DNA of 64,000 bases from Chromohalobacter canadensis (GTDB lineage: Bacteria; Pseudomonadota; Gammaproteobacteria; Pseudomonadales; Halomonadaceae): contig NZ_JAJQJH010000018.1 in assembly GCF_029544075.1 (NCBI RefSeq), positions 1 through 64,000 of the forward strand, read 5' to 3'. Positions 6,689 through 14,883 of the stretch are shown piece by piece. Made by a program: the position numbers and the translations under genes. Each line of letters begins with the position of its first letter. Within the stretch, counting starts at the first letter, position 1. The notes below the pieces were generated by a model. The model was given only the letters and a program-made list of their open reading frames with translations. It did not search any database and was not told where the DNA came from.

Positions 6689-8005
6689 TTAGCCGAGTAA
6701 CTGCGCGCGTGCGGCCGCAAAGCCATCCAGTATCGTGCTATGCGCGGCCCCGAGGCCTTCGACGCAGTAGCTGTTCAGAAACTGTCGACCGGCGAAAAGC
6801 CTGCGGTCGGTCTCGGTCAGTTTGGCTTGCTCGCAGACCCCGCCCCATTCACTAGCGATCGTTACGAGTTGGTTCTCGATGATGGCCTGGGCCTGTTGGT
6901 CATTGAGCAGGAAATCCGGGGCGGCCGCGAGGCAGCTGTGCAGCGTACTCATACGGTTTTCGCCCTTGATCAGCATCGCCTGCGTCGCCTCGTTGCCCGT
7001 TCGCCCCTGCGGGCAGATGTCATAGGCCGGGGTCAACGAGAGCATCCTGCCGTCCCAGAACGCAGCATGGTTGCGGGCATGATCGTCCGTATTGCCGCAC
7101 AGGATATTGAAGACGATCCGAGCGTAGAGCTCGCGCAGCGTTTGCTTCGGGTCGGTAAAGCGGTGACGGATGACTTCGGCAAGGTCCTCGTAAGACGCAT
7201 AGCGCGCCATCATTTCGTCAAGGCCGAGCATCGTCAGCGCTGACACCATCGCTTTGCGCTGCCAGCCAGCCCCTGACTTGATGCGATCAAAGCGGTCGAT
7301 GAGCAGCACATCCTTGCCGGCCGCCGCGGTCATCGAGACCGGGGCGACATCGAGCTCACATGCAGCCGCCAGCTTCATGGCGATGAATTCCACCTTCACG
7401 ACGCTGTAAATGTCCGTGCTCGACGAGAACTTGGCGATCATTTTGCTATCGCCATGGTCGATCAGGGCCTTCGGGCGGGCGCCGCCGATCGAGGTGCCGT
7501 GGTTCAACGCCTGATCGAGGGCGGACGTCAGCGGGGCGCCCTTCTCGATCCGTTCAGCCGCTTCCAGCAACTCTTCATAAGACGCCTCGGCCTTGAGGCG
7601 AGGCACGTATTCCGTGGCGGAATGCTGAAAGTCGAGGGCGCCGATCCGGTCCGACCCCGATTCAAGCCAATAGGTGAGTTCGGAGATGTCGTCAGCTGCG
7701 GCGTCGGCTTTGCCCCCCATCAAACGATTGATGATCACCCGGCGCCCCCAGACATCGGGCGAGGCGTCACGCAGGCAACTGGCCATCGACAGGCCAGCGG
7801 TCGGTTCGATCAGGCCGCGGCGCAGTGGCAGTTCGGGGCCATAAATCGGGATCGCGCCATCACGCGCCAGATAGCTGGCGCCATAGTTGAAGCTGTAGCT
7901 ATCGCCATGCTGCGTGACGCGACCGGCCACCACGGGTTGTGTCTCTCCCGGCAACCAGATCCAGACATAAGCCTCTCGTGGCTGCGTCAGCCTAGAAGTC
8001 ATCAT
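6689..8005 (-). CDS. hipA: HipA-type serine/threonine kinase toxin
   Basis: The 438-residue product has the HipA N-terminal subdomain (about 10-110) and the kinase core: the glycine-rich GGARPKALI loop at about 174-182, NTDDHARNH with the catalytic aspartate at about 305-313, and LTPAYDICP supplying the Mg-binding aspartate. HipA toxins phosphorylate translation factors such as glutamyl-tRNA synthetase and cause growth arrest and persistence. It overlaps the upstream antitoxin gene by 14 bases (11 if the second ATG is used), so the two are translationally coupled. The length matches the family. Confidence 0.93.
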   Translation of the reverse strand: MMTSRLTQPREAYVWIWLPGETQPVVAGRVTQHGDSYSFNYGASYLARDGAIPIYGPELPLRRGLIEPTAGLSMASCLRDASPDVWGRRVIINRLMGGKADAAADDISELTYWLESGSDRIGALDFQHSATEYVPRLKAEASYEELLEAAERIEKGAPLTSALDQALNHGTSIGGARPKALIDHGDSKMIAKFSSSTDIYSVVKVEFIAMKLAAACELDVAPVSMTAAAGKDVLLIDRFDRIKSGAGWQRKAMVSALTMLGLDEMMARYASYEDLAEVIRHRFTDPKQTLRELYARIVFNILCGNTDDHARNHAAFWDGRMLSLTPAYDICPQGRTGNEATQAMLIKGENRMSTLHSCLAAAPDFLLNDQQAQAIIENQLVTIASEWGGVCEQAKLTETDRRLFAGRQFLNSYCVEGLGAAHSTILDGFAAARAQLLG

Positions 8006-8330
8006 CGACCTCCTGCCTGCTCGGGCGAACCCGCTTCGGCAGCAGCGTCAATTTTTCCTCGAGATGGGCGCTATGCATCGCTCCTGCCCGGTCGTCGACA
8101 TCGAACAGCCGCACGCCAACGAGTGTGGCGACCTCGAAGACGATGCCGATCTCGGTGCCGGCTTCGCCATTTTCGATGTTACGGAGGGTCTTACGCGAGA
8201 TGCCTGCGCGTTCAGACAGTTCGGCAGCGGTGAGCTCCCGCTCCAAGCGGCCAGCTTTGATCAGCTTGCCGAGGATCGAGAGTGTCTGCTTAGTGACGCG
8301 GGAATAGCTGCGCGGCCGTTTCATTGCCAT
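7992..8330 (-). CDS. hipB: HipB-type XRE antitoxin and autorepressor
   Basis: The 112-residue product has a helix-turn-helix of the XRE class at about residues 33-62 (LTAAELSERAGISRKTLRNIENGE). The C-terminal tail after residue 85 probably contacts the HipA toxin. HipB-like proteins neutralise HipA and repress the operon by binding palindromes upstream. The gene precedes and overlaps hipA, the canonical order. Candidate operators are described at 8342-8470. Confidence 0.92.
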   Translation of the reverse strand: MAMKRPRSYSRVTKQTLSILGKLIKAGRLERELTAAELSERAGISRKTLRNIENGEAGTEIGIVFEVATLVGVRLFDVDDRAGAMHSAHLEEKLTLLPKRVRPSRQEVDDDF

Positions 8331-8341
8331 CTCGTCAAATT

Positions 8342-8470
8342 GGGCATTTTAAGACTCATTAGACGGCTTTTGAGTATTCAAGTGCTCACTATGATGCGGC
8401 CTGCATGAGATAGCAAGAAGACGGGCATTTTATTAGCCACAATACGTCGAAATGAAACTTTAAATACTCA
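8342..8470 (-). promoter_or_regulatory. Candidate hipBA promoter and operator region
   Basis: Upstream of hipB there is a short palindrome, TTGA-GTAT-TCAA (8370-8381). A second inverted GAGTATT copy lies near 8463. The decamer GGGCATTTTA occurs twice (8342-8351 and 8423-8432). The AT-rich block between could hold the promoter. Autoregulation by HipB is known for the family; the exact sites here are inference. Confidence 0.42.
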
Positions 8471-8699
8471 TCACCCAGGCAGTTGGTGACCACCACCTGT
8501 CCCAATCGCGTTATGGGGCGCCGTCGGCACCTCGCTCAGTGGGCTCCGCCCTGGCGCTGCAGATGCCTATCGACACTCTCTCCATCGTCGTCGGGCTCGT
8601 GGCGTTATCGAGCATGGGTGTTCTCAGGCATAGCTGTGACAGCAAGCCCATACACGCGGCATGGCCTGCCCGATTAGTGAACTTGTCACACTCCGTGAT

Positions 8700-8730
8700 A
8701 CTGAACGCCACTAACCAGGCGGCGTTCAGT
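8700..8730. repeat. 10-bp inverted repeat in the 8331-8829 gap
   Basis: ACTGAACGCC (8700-8709) and GGCGTTCAGT (8721-8730) are a perfect inverted pair with an 11-nt spacer. No T-run follows on either strand. The 8480-8829 stretch contains no convincing gene; its short frames lack start signals and recognisable motifs. Confidence 0.45.
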
Positions 8731-8829
8731 GGTGCCAATGGGATTCGAAGTAGTCGGTCATGATCACTTCATACGGTGGAAACTTATCAACCAAAGCTCG
8801 CTAGACACTCTTCAGAAAAGCCGTTCATT

Positions 8830-9696
8830 TCAGTCACCGCGTTTGCGAAGAAAGTACAGGACCCCGAGAACCGTCAACGCCCCGCCGACAAGCTGAGTCA
8901 CTGTAGGAAACGAGCCCAGTAGCAGCCACGCCAGTATCGAGGCCCCAACCGGCTCGCAGAGCATCGCCATGGAGACCAGGGAAACGCTGATAAACCGAGT
9001 GCAATAATTGAGCACGGAATGTCCCAGCAAGGTCGGTAGCAGCGCGAGCAGGAAGAAGATGAGTAGATCACCATGAGTGACGACTGAAAAGGCATTCCCC
9101 GTCACCAAGCAGTACAAGGCAATGGCAATTGCGGCAAAACCGTAGCAATAGAAAGTATAGACATTGAGGCTGACACTTTTCAGCGCATGCTGACCCACAA
9201 AAAAATAGACAGTGGCAAGGAACGCTGCAGAAAGAGCAAGCAAATTCCCCCATAGCGCAACCCCCGACACCCGGTAGTCACCCCAGCCGATAACGATACC
9301 CCCCAGTACCGATACCAACGCGCCCAGCGCGGCGCCACGGTTCAGGCGTTCCTGGTAAATAAAGTATCCAATAATGAAGGCAAAAAGAGGCTGCATGGTG
9401 GCAAGGGTTACCGAGCTAGCCACCGACGTATAATCTAGAGAGGAAAACCAAGTAATGAAATGAAGCCCCAAAAGAAAGCCAGCCACCGCGCAATAAGCCA
9501 ATCGCTTCCCATCTATTTTCAGCAGGGAGTCTCGGCCGGATACAACGAGAAACACTACCAGACAAGTTGCGAAAAACATCCGGTAAAAGGCAATCACCGG
9601 CGCAGTGGCATCGGCCAGTTTAACCAGCGGCGCCGTCGTCGATATGGCCAGCACCGCTATTGCCAAAAACGTATAAACCCATTTAGCTTTCTCCAT
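8830..9696 (-). CDS. DMT-superfamily EamA-type exporter
   Basis: The 288-residue product has ten predicted membrane helices arranged as two EamA repeats (about 10-140 and 150-285). The first repeat carries the usual PLFAFIIGYFIYQERL motif and the second SILAWLLLGSFPTV. Members export metabolites, amino acids or drugs. The ATG at 9696 fits the family start; the frame extends to a TTG at 9726 inside the upstream gene. It follows the Rieske gene by 16 bases, so the two are almost certainly co-transcribed. Codon use is AT-rich compared with the core genes, which suggests transfer. Confidence 0.9.
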   Translation of the reverse strand: MEKAKWVYTFLAIAVLAISTTAPLVKLADATAPVIAFYRMFFATCLVVFLVVSGRDSLLKIDGKRLAYCAVAGFLLGLHFITWFSSLDYTSVASSVTLATMQPLFAFIIGYFIYQERLNRGAALGALVSVLGGIVIGWGDYRVSGVALWGNLLALSAAFLATVYFFVGQHALKSVSLNVYTFYCYGFAAIAIALYCLVTGNAFSVVTHGDLLIFFLLALLPTLLGHSVLNYCTRFISVSLVSMAMLCEPVGASILAWLLLGSFPTVTQLVGGALTVLGVLYFLRKRGD

Positions 9697-9712
9697 AGAT
9701 TCTCTATACCTA

Positions 9713-10798
9713 CTAAGGCTCGACAAAGGCGCTTCTCAACCAGCCATGAAATTTCTCCACTTCTTTTTCATAGCGGGTATAGAAAACCGAACTGGCTTTC
9801 TTGACACCTTTCTGATGCCTTTGAATGATGGCTTCGTCTTCGCTTATCACCTGAGACCAGTGGCATTCGTAGGGCTTTATAATTTCGTCAAAATCATCAC
9901 GTTCAAAAGAGCTCTTGGGTACGCAAAACCCGAATTTCACGACGCACGTTTCGGGCGATACTGGCCACGTCTGTGCCCACCATACTGAATCGATGGTCGC
10001 GACGATGAACAGGTTAGGGTAAACAAGGCAAAACCTTGTCACCTTGCGGTCAAGAGACTCAATATTTCTTAACCCAGCCTTTATATTTCTCGGTAGAGAA
10101 GCCGTTTCGGCATCTTCCATTTCCAGACACTGCCACTCTCCTGAAGTCTTCAAGCGAGAAAGCGACTGTTTGCCTATTGATCCCCTATGTACAAATGGGA
10201 TATGCAAATTCTCCATACCCACTTCCAAATAAAGCTTCCAATTGGCTTGCAAAAAAGATTCTTCTACCTTATAGCAAGTCAGACCACCAGTATCAAAAGG
10301 AGTCAGCACATCCTCTTCAAGGCTGCCAATCTGATCTTTCAAAGAACCAGGATCTTGCGAAAAATTAATCCAGACAAAGCCTCCCGTAACTTCACAGTGG
10401 ACCTTCTTTAAACCAAGCAGGCAGTTATCAAAACCCTCCTCACCATCTCTAACGCCGGGATGCGAAAAAATCTCACCATTGTTAGAAAAAACCCACCCAT
10501 GAAATGGGCAGACGACGCTGGCACTGTTACCGTGACCTTCACGAAGCTTCATCCCTCTATGGGGGCAGACATTATAAAATGCTCTTATATTGTTATCCGA
10601 ATTTGTTATAAAAATACTTTCTGCCAAAACATCGAGGCAGAAAAAATCCCCGTCATTACGGACATCCTCTTCTCTACCCACCATGAGCCATTTTTTCTTA
10701 AACAAACGGGATTTCTCTCGTTCACACCACCTTTCAGAAGCATAGGCATCAGGAAAAAACGACTCTCCCTCGTCGTAAGTTGAAAATATTTCACTCAT
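9713..10798 (-). CDS. Rieske non-haem iron oxygenase, alpha subunit
   Basis: The 361-residue product has an N-terminal Rieske [2Fe-2S] domain with CPHRG and CPFHGW ligand motifs (about residues 75-98). A catalytic domain follows, with NWKLYLEVGMENLHIPFVH at about 190-208 supplying the two iron-binding histidines. Such enzymes hydroxylate or demethylate aromatic or quaternary-ammonium substrates using an NAD(P)H reductase, which is not encoded next to it. The start at 10798 has GGGGTGG five bases upstream. It shares an operon with the EamA exporter and diverges from a LysR regulator. The substrate is unknown. Confidence 0.9.
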   Translation of the reverse strand: MSEIFSTYDEGESFFPDAYASERWCEREKSRLFKKKWLMVGREEDVRNDGDFFCLDVLAESIFITNSDNNIRAFYNVCPHRGMKLREGHGNSASVVCPFHGWVFSNNGEIFSHPGVRDGEEGFDNCLLGLKKVHCEVTGGFVWINFSQDPGSLKDQIGSLEEDVLTPFDTGGLTCYKVEESFLQANWKLYLEVGMENLHIPFVHRGSIGKQSLSRLKTSGEWQCLEMEDAETASLPRNIKAGLRNIESLDRKVTRFCLVYPNLFIVATIDSVWWAQTWPVSPETCVVKFGFCVPKSSFERDDFDEIIKPYECHWSQVISEDEAIIQRHQKGVKKASSVFYTRYEKEVEKFHGWLRSAFVEP

Positions 10799-10927
10799 AA
10801 CAACCACCCCATAAGCGCACAATAACGAGAAATACAGAAATTCCTTAAGTGGCACCTATAAATATACAAATACACCCTTAAGTAACAACCGATAGTTTTT
10901 CAATCAGCTTTGAGATAGGCTCAAAAC

Positions 10928-11803
10928 ATGAAAGAAATCGTGCACTTACAGAGCTTTTTGGCTGTCGCCAGGGCGGGCAGCCTGACGCTGGCAGCGGAAG
11001 AGCTGCACGTGACCCCTAGTGCCGTGAGCCACCGCCTTCGCCAGTTGGAGCAGCGTCTGGGGATCAAGCTGTTGCGCAGAACACCTCATGGCATGGCGCT
11101 GACGGCCGAAGGACAGCGATTCAAGGACCGCATCTCGGATCCGATCGAGGCAATTGAAATGGCGTTGCACCCAGAGGCAGGGCAAGAAGGACCACTTACC
11201 GTGAGTGTCATGCCCTGGTTTGCTTCTAGCTGGCTGATGCCGCGTCTCAAACGGTTCCAGTTGCGCTGTCCCGACGCACGCATTCGCATCGAGACCAGCA
11301 GTCAGCTAAGCGATCTGGCTCCTGGGCATATCACAGCAGCGCTGAGGTTTGGCCGGGGGGATTGGCCGGAGATCGAGGTAGAGCCGCTCTTTGACGAGTG
11401 GGTGATTCCCGTAGCCAGCCCAACTGTAGTCGCACAAATGGGCTTGCATACCCAGGAGCCGTCACAGTGGCCTCGCCTACCAGACCCTGACGATCTCTGG
11501 TCGAGTTGGTTTGGCGACAAGGTAGTGGGCGAGGCTATGCGATCAAGCATAGAGCTACGCGACACCAGTTCGCTGACAGAAGCGGCGGTCAATGGCATGG
11601 GCGTGGTTCTGGGACGCTACACACACGTAGCTCCCTGGCTTGAGCGAGGCGACTTGGTCACGCTCGCCAGTCAATGGATCAGAATGCCGAAGCGCCACTA
11701 CCTGGTTCGTTCGCGACACCATCCTATGCATTCCTGCTTTCCGCATTTTCGCCGATGGCTGCATGACGAAGTCCAACGCGACCGAGCCAGTACGTCAAAG
11801 TGA
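10928..11803 (+). CDS. LysR-family regulator (GcvA-like)
   Basis: The 291-residue product has an N-terminal winged helix-turn-helix (about 5-62, with SLTLAAEELHVTPSAVSHRLRQLE) and a C-terminal effector-binding domain from about 90 to 285, the usual LTTR length. It is transcribed divergently from the Rieske/EamA pair across a 129-bp gap, the classic LTTR arrangement, so it probably controls that operon. Its own base composition is closer to the core genome than that of the genes it faces. Confidence 0.92.
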   Translation: MKEIVHLQSFLAVARAGSLTLAAEELHVTPSAVSHRLRQLEQRLGIKLLRRTPHGMALTAEGQRFKDRISDPIEAIEMALHPEAGQEGPLTVSVMPWFASSWLMPRLKRFQLRCPDARIRIETSSQLSDLAPGHITAALRFGRGDWPEIEVEPLFDEWVIPVASPTVVAQMGLHTQEPSQWPRLPDPDDLWSSWFGDKVVGEAMRSSIELRDTSSLTEAAVNGMGVVLGRYTHVAPWLERGDLVTLASQWIRMPKRHYLVRSRHHPMHSCFPHFRRWLHDEVQRDRASTSK

Positions 11804-11861
11804 GTTGTGTTGAATACATGCGGTAGTTATACGGAGAGGCGTCATGCAAGTCTGAAACGGC

Positions 11862-12731
11862 TCAGTGCATGACGACCATCACCACCAGCACTACTGTCAA
11901 CAGTAACAGGTACACTCCAGCATGAATGCGATCGGGAATGCGCCCGATCCATAACGACGCCAGGCGAATACCGAGCCAAGACCCCACCGCCAGCGCCAGC
12001 AAGGCGCGCATATCCACATACCCGGCATACCAAGCGCCCAGGGCGGTATCGCTGGCCGACAGCAACACATAGGTCGCGGTGCCACTCACCGCCATCGGCA
12101 GCGACAACGGATTGGCCATCGCCGTGGCCGCTGTCATGCTGGCCCCTCTGCGACGCATGAGCGGCACGGTCATCACGCTCCCGCCAACCCCCAGCAAGGC
12201 AGCCACAGTGCCGATGAACGTGCCTGTCATCGCTGTCACCAGACGGCCCATGGGACGTACATCGCCACCCGCCTGACGCAGGAAGCCGGGCCTCAGGATG
12301 GCATCCGCAATGGTAATCGCCAGATAGATGATGAACGCCCAGCGCACCCAGTCACCGCTCAACGACACTGCCGCCGCCGCGCCGAGCACGGCACCGATGG
12401 CGATATAGCCGACCAGCGGACGCACCAGACGCCATTGCACGGTCCGCCGCCGGTGGTGACGCCATGTCGATAGAGAGGCAGCAAAGATCATCAGCGCGGT
12501 CGAGGTGGCTACCGCGATATGCATGGCCGCCAGACCAGCCGCGCTATCCGGCCCATGGATGGTAATCAGCAGGGTATACATCAAGGGAACGACGACGAAG
12601 CCACCACCGAAACCGAACAACACGGTGGTGACTCCGGCCAAACCGCCGCAGAGAAGCAATATGCTATACACCGGAACACTCCTGAGGAACCCAAAGACAG
12701 GAACGATATTCCGATAAGGGGTGGCCGACAT
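11862..12731 (-). CDS. TSUP (TauE/SafE) family membrane permease
   Basis: The 289-residue product has about eight membrane helices in two halves, with the family's glycine-rich motifs GFGGGFVVVPLMYTL (near residue 40) and LLGVGGSVMTVPLM (near 180). TSUP proteins move sulfite, sulfoacetate or other organosulfur anions out of or into the cell. Two starts are possible, ATG 12731 and GTG 12767; neither has a strong ribosome site. It is divergent from an AraC regulator, which likely controls it. Confidence 0.88.
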   Translation of the reverse strand: MSATPYRNIVPVFGFLRSVPVYSILLLCGGLAGVTTVLFGFGGGFVVVPLMYTLLITIHGPDSAAGLAAMHIAVATSTALMIFAASLSTWRHHRRRTVQWRLVRPLVGYIAIGAVLGAAAAVSLSGDWVRWAFIIYLAITIADAILRPGFLRQAGGDVRPMGRLVTAMTGTFIGTVAALLGVGGSVMTVPLMRRRGASMTAATAMANPLSLPMAVSGTATYVLLSASDTALGAWYAGYVDMRALLALAVGSWLGIRLASLWIGRIPDRIHAGVYLLLLTVVLVVMVVMH

Positions 12732-12778
12732 TCGCTGGTTGGCCAATAATCGTTGTATTTCGGCCACGCTGACGACAA

Positions 12779-13666
12779 ATGCTCAATATCCCTCTGGCGG
12801 ACGTGGATCATGTGGCCCGACCCATCGTGGCCATCGGCACCGACTACAGCCCCGGCACCCTGCTCGACTTTCATACCCATCGCCGCGCCCAGTTTCTCTA
12901 CGGCATGACGGGGTTGATGGAAGTCGACACCGATGACGGCACCTGGATGGTACCGCCCTACAGCGGTGTTTGGTTGCCTGCGGGAAAGCGCCACCGGGTG
13001 CGCATGCATGGCGTCAGTACCCGCAGCCTGTATATCGAACCTCTGGCGGCTCCGCGCCCCTCCCGCAGCTGCGAGGTGCTGGTCGTGACGCCGCTTCTGC
13101 ATCACCTGCTGCTGGCCTCCGCCAACATGCCCGCGCTCTATGACGAGAGCGGTCGCGATGGTGCCCTCGCCCAACTCCTGCTGCACGAACTGCAACTGGC
13201 ACCATCGCTGCCGCTGTTTGCGCCTCTGCCCCGGGATCCCCAACTGGCCAGACTGTGCAAGGATTTTCTCGCCCAGCCGCATATCCGTAGCCTGCCCGAG
13301 GAGTGGGCGCGGCAACTTCATTGCAGCCAACGCACCTTCAATCGCCTGTTCCGTCAGCAGACCGGCATGTCTTTCGCGGTATGGCGCCAACAGGCCTGCC
13401 TGATGGCCGCCATTCCCAGACTGCTCTCCGGCAGTTCCGTTACCCGTACCGCGCTGGAACTCGGCTACGACAGCCCCGGCGCCTTCTCCAGCATGTTCCG
13501 CAAGGCACTCGGCCAATCCCCGACCGCCTTTGTCCGCTCGGCTACCCGCCAGGGGGGAGGAGCTACCCAACCGTTGCTGATACAGGAGACCGCCGGGGAC
13601 CAGGTGATCGCTGATATGCGTAACCTGACTGAGACTTCGCACGAACTATCCGGAATTTCCGGATAG
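12779..13666 (+). CDS. AraC-family transcriptional regulator
   Basis: The 295-residue product has an N-terminal cupin sensor domain (about 10-95, with DFHTHRRAQFLYG supplying cupin histidines) and a C-terminal double helix-turn-helix (about 160-262, including WARQLHCSQRTFNRLFRQQTG and ALELGYDSPGAFSSMFRKALG). It is divergent from the TSUP permease. The short gap between them contains the inverted elements GTGGCCGA and TCGGCCAC near 12720 and 12763, which may be its operator. Confidence 0.93.
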   Translation: MLNIPLADVDHVARPIVAIGTDYSPGTLLDFHTHRRAQFLYGMTGLMEVDTDDGTWMVPPYSGVWLPAGKRHRVRMHGVSTRSLYIEPLAAPRPSRSCEVLVVTPLLHHLLLASANMPALYDESGRDGALAQLLLHELQLAPSLPLFAPLPRDPQLARLCKDFLAQPHIRSLPEEWARQLHCSQRTFNRLFRQQTGMSFAVWRQQACLMAAIPRLLSGSSVTRTALELGYDSPGAFSSMFRKALGQSPTAFVRSATRQGGGATQPLLIQETAGDQVIADMRNLTETSHELSGISG

Positions 13667-13736
13667 TTGGTATTGCTAGAGTTCCTTGAGCCGCAGAGTT
13701 CTTGACGGCGACCCGCCGATGACATAACACATCAGC

Positions 13737-14085
13737 TCATCGATCCAGCAGCAGGTCGCGCTCGATGGGTATGAACTGGCTCGCGGCGTTGATAAGAGAA
13801 TTGGCGGTGAGCTTGGGCACGCCGTAGACCTCGACGCGCTTGCCATGCACCTCACGAATTTTCTGCGCCAGGAGATCGAAATCGCCATCGCCGGAGACCA
13901 GCACCACCACATCCGCCTGTGCCGCGTGCTCGATAGCATCCGCGTGATACCCACACGTCCCAGCCACCCTTGGCGGAACCATCCGCGCGCTGAATAAACG
14001 GCTTGAGCTTCATCTCGAAGCCAACTGAACGAATGCCTTCTGAAACTGCGCTACTTCGCATCATCCTTGTCGGTGACGTCACAGC
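13737..14085 (-). pseudogene. Broken NYN-domain (LabA/DUF88) gene
   Basis: Two frames together encode most of a NYN ribonuclease-like domain. The upstream part reads SVGFEMKLKPFIQRADGSAKGGWDV. The downstream part reads DAIEHAAQADVVVLVSGDGDFDLL and continues to the end of the domain. They are joined only by a frameshift near 13945, and a TAG interrupts the frame before the upstream part. The normal N-terminus is missing. The SGDGDF acidic motif of the PIN-like fold survives. The gene is therefore decayed or truncated, unless a sequencing error is present. Confidence 0.75.
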
Positions 14086-14883
14086 GGGTGGTCAGCATAT
14101 CCCCCTCGGTAGACTCACTTCGAACCGGTGGCGATAGTCTAAGTGTTTGCCGTAGGCGTCTCATATGGCGTAGTGATTTTTTGGGGGCCATGAAGTTGGC
14201 AACGTGTATCGCACCGGGGGAGAGCCCCTAAAGGCGTTGAAGCGCCAACGCGCTCCAGCTTTGCGATGAGCAAAAAGCTTATGGATCACAATGTCGTCTG
14301 CCGGCTGCAAAAGTCAGGACTATTGATGAAAAATCAAATATGAAATTAAATAGGTAACACCTTCTTATGCAACATCGGCTCGTCCGAAACCAATTAGACC
14401 ACCCACTTACTGCATATTTTCAACCATTCTCAAACCTTTCCAAGAAGGTAGATATCGAAGCTTGGATGATAGCTCAACATATTAGATGCCATCAATATAA
14501 CACTACACTTGGTGGCCACAATGAAGGATAATCACGGGAAAATGGATTGTCTTATCTATGGCATACCGACTGCCAGCGCAGGAAATAAAATCACACGATC
14601 AGGGGACACATTATATCGGATACCATGAAAAATACAGGGGACACCCCACTAAAAGGTGAACAAAAATATTGAATATCGCGGACTGCGTAATGGCCTTATA
14701 TTTTAACAGCCTAGCATTTCAGCTGTATCTAAAAAGCCGGGAAAACCACCAATCAGGTGACCACGAGAACTTTCACTAGGACTGAAAAGCCGTAGTCTTT
14801 TCAGCCTCCCACCACGAGCACTTTTCCAATAACCTCCCGGCCGATAACAGGCGCTTAGCCGTAGAGGAAACTGGCGCGCGATA
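14086..14883. other. Gene-free AT-rich accessory stretch
   Basis: I find no convincing gene here. CAGGGGACAC occurs twice as a direct repeat (14600-14609 and 14635-14644), flanking AT-rich sequence, and may be a mobile-element trace. CTGAAAAG/CTTTTCAG near 14783-14805 forms an 8-bp hairpin that could end transcription of the 14884-16326 gene. The remainder is featureless. Confidence 0.45.

Noticed and set aside
6740-8233. Plus-strand frames opposite hipA and hipB
   Set aside because: Shadows of the toxin-antitoxin genes, which carry kinase and helix-turn-helix motifs.
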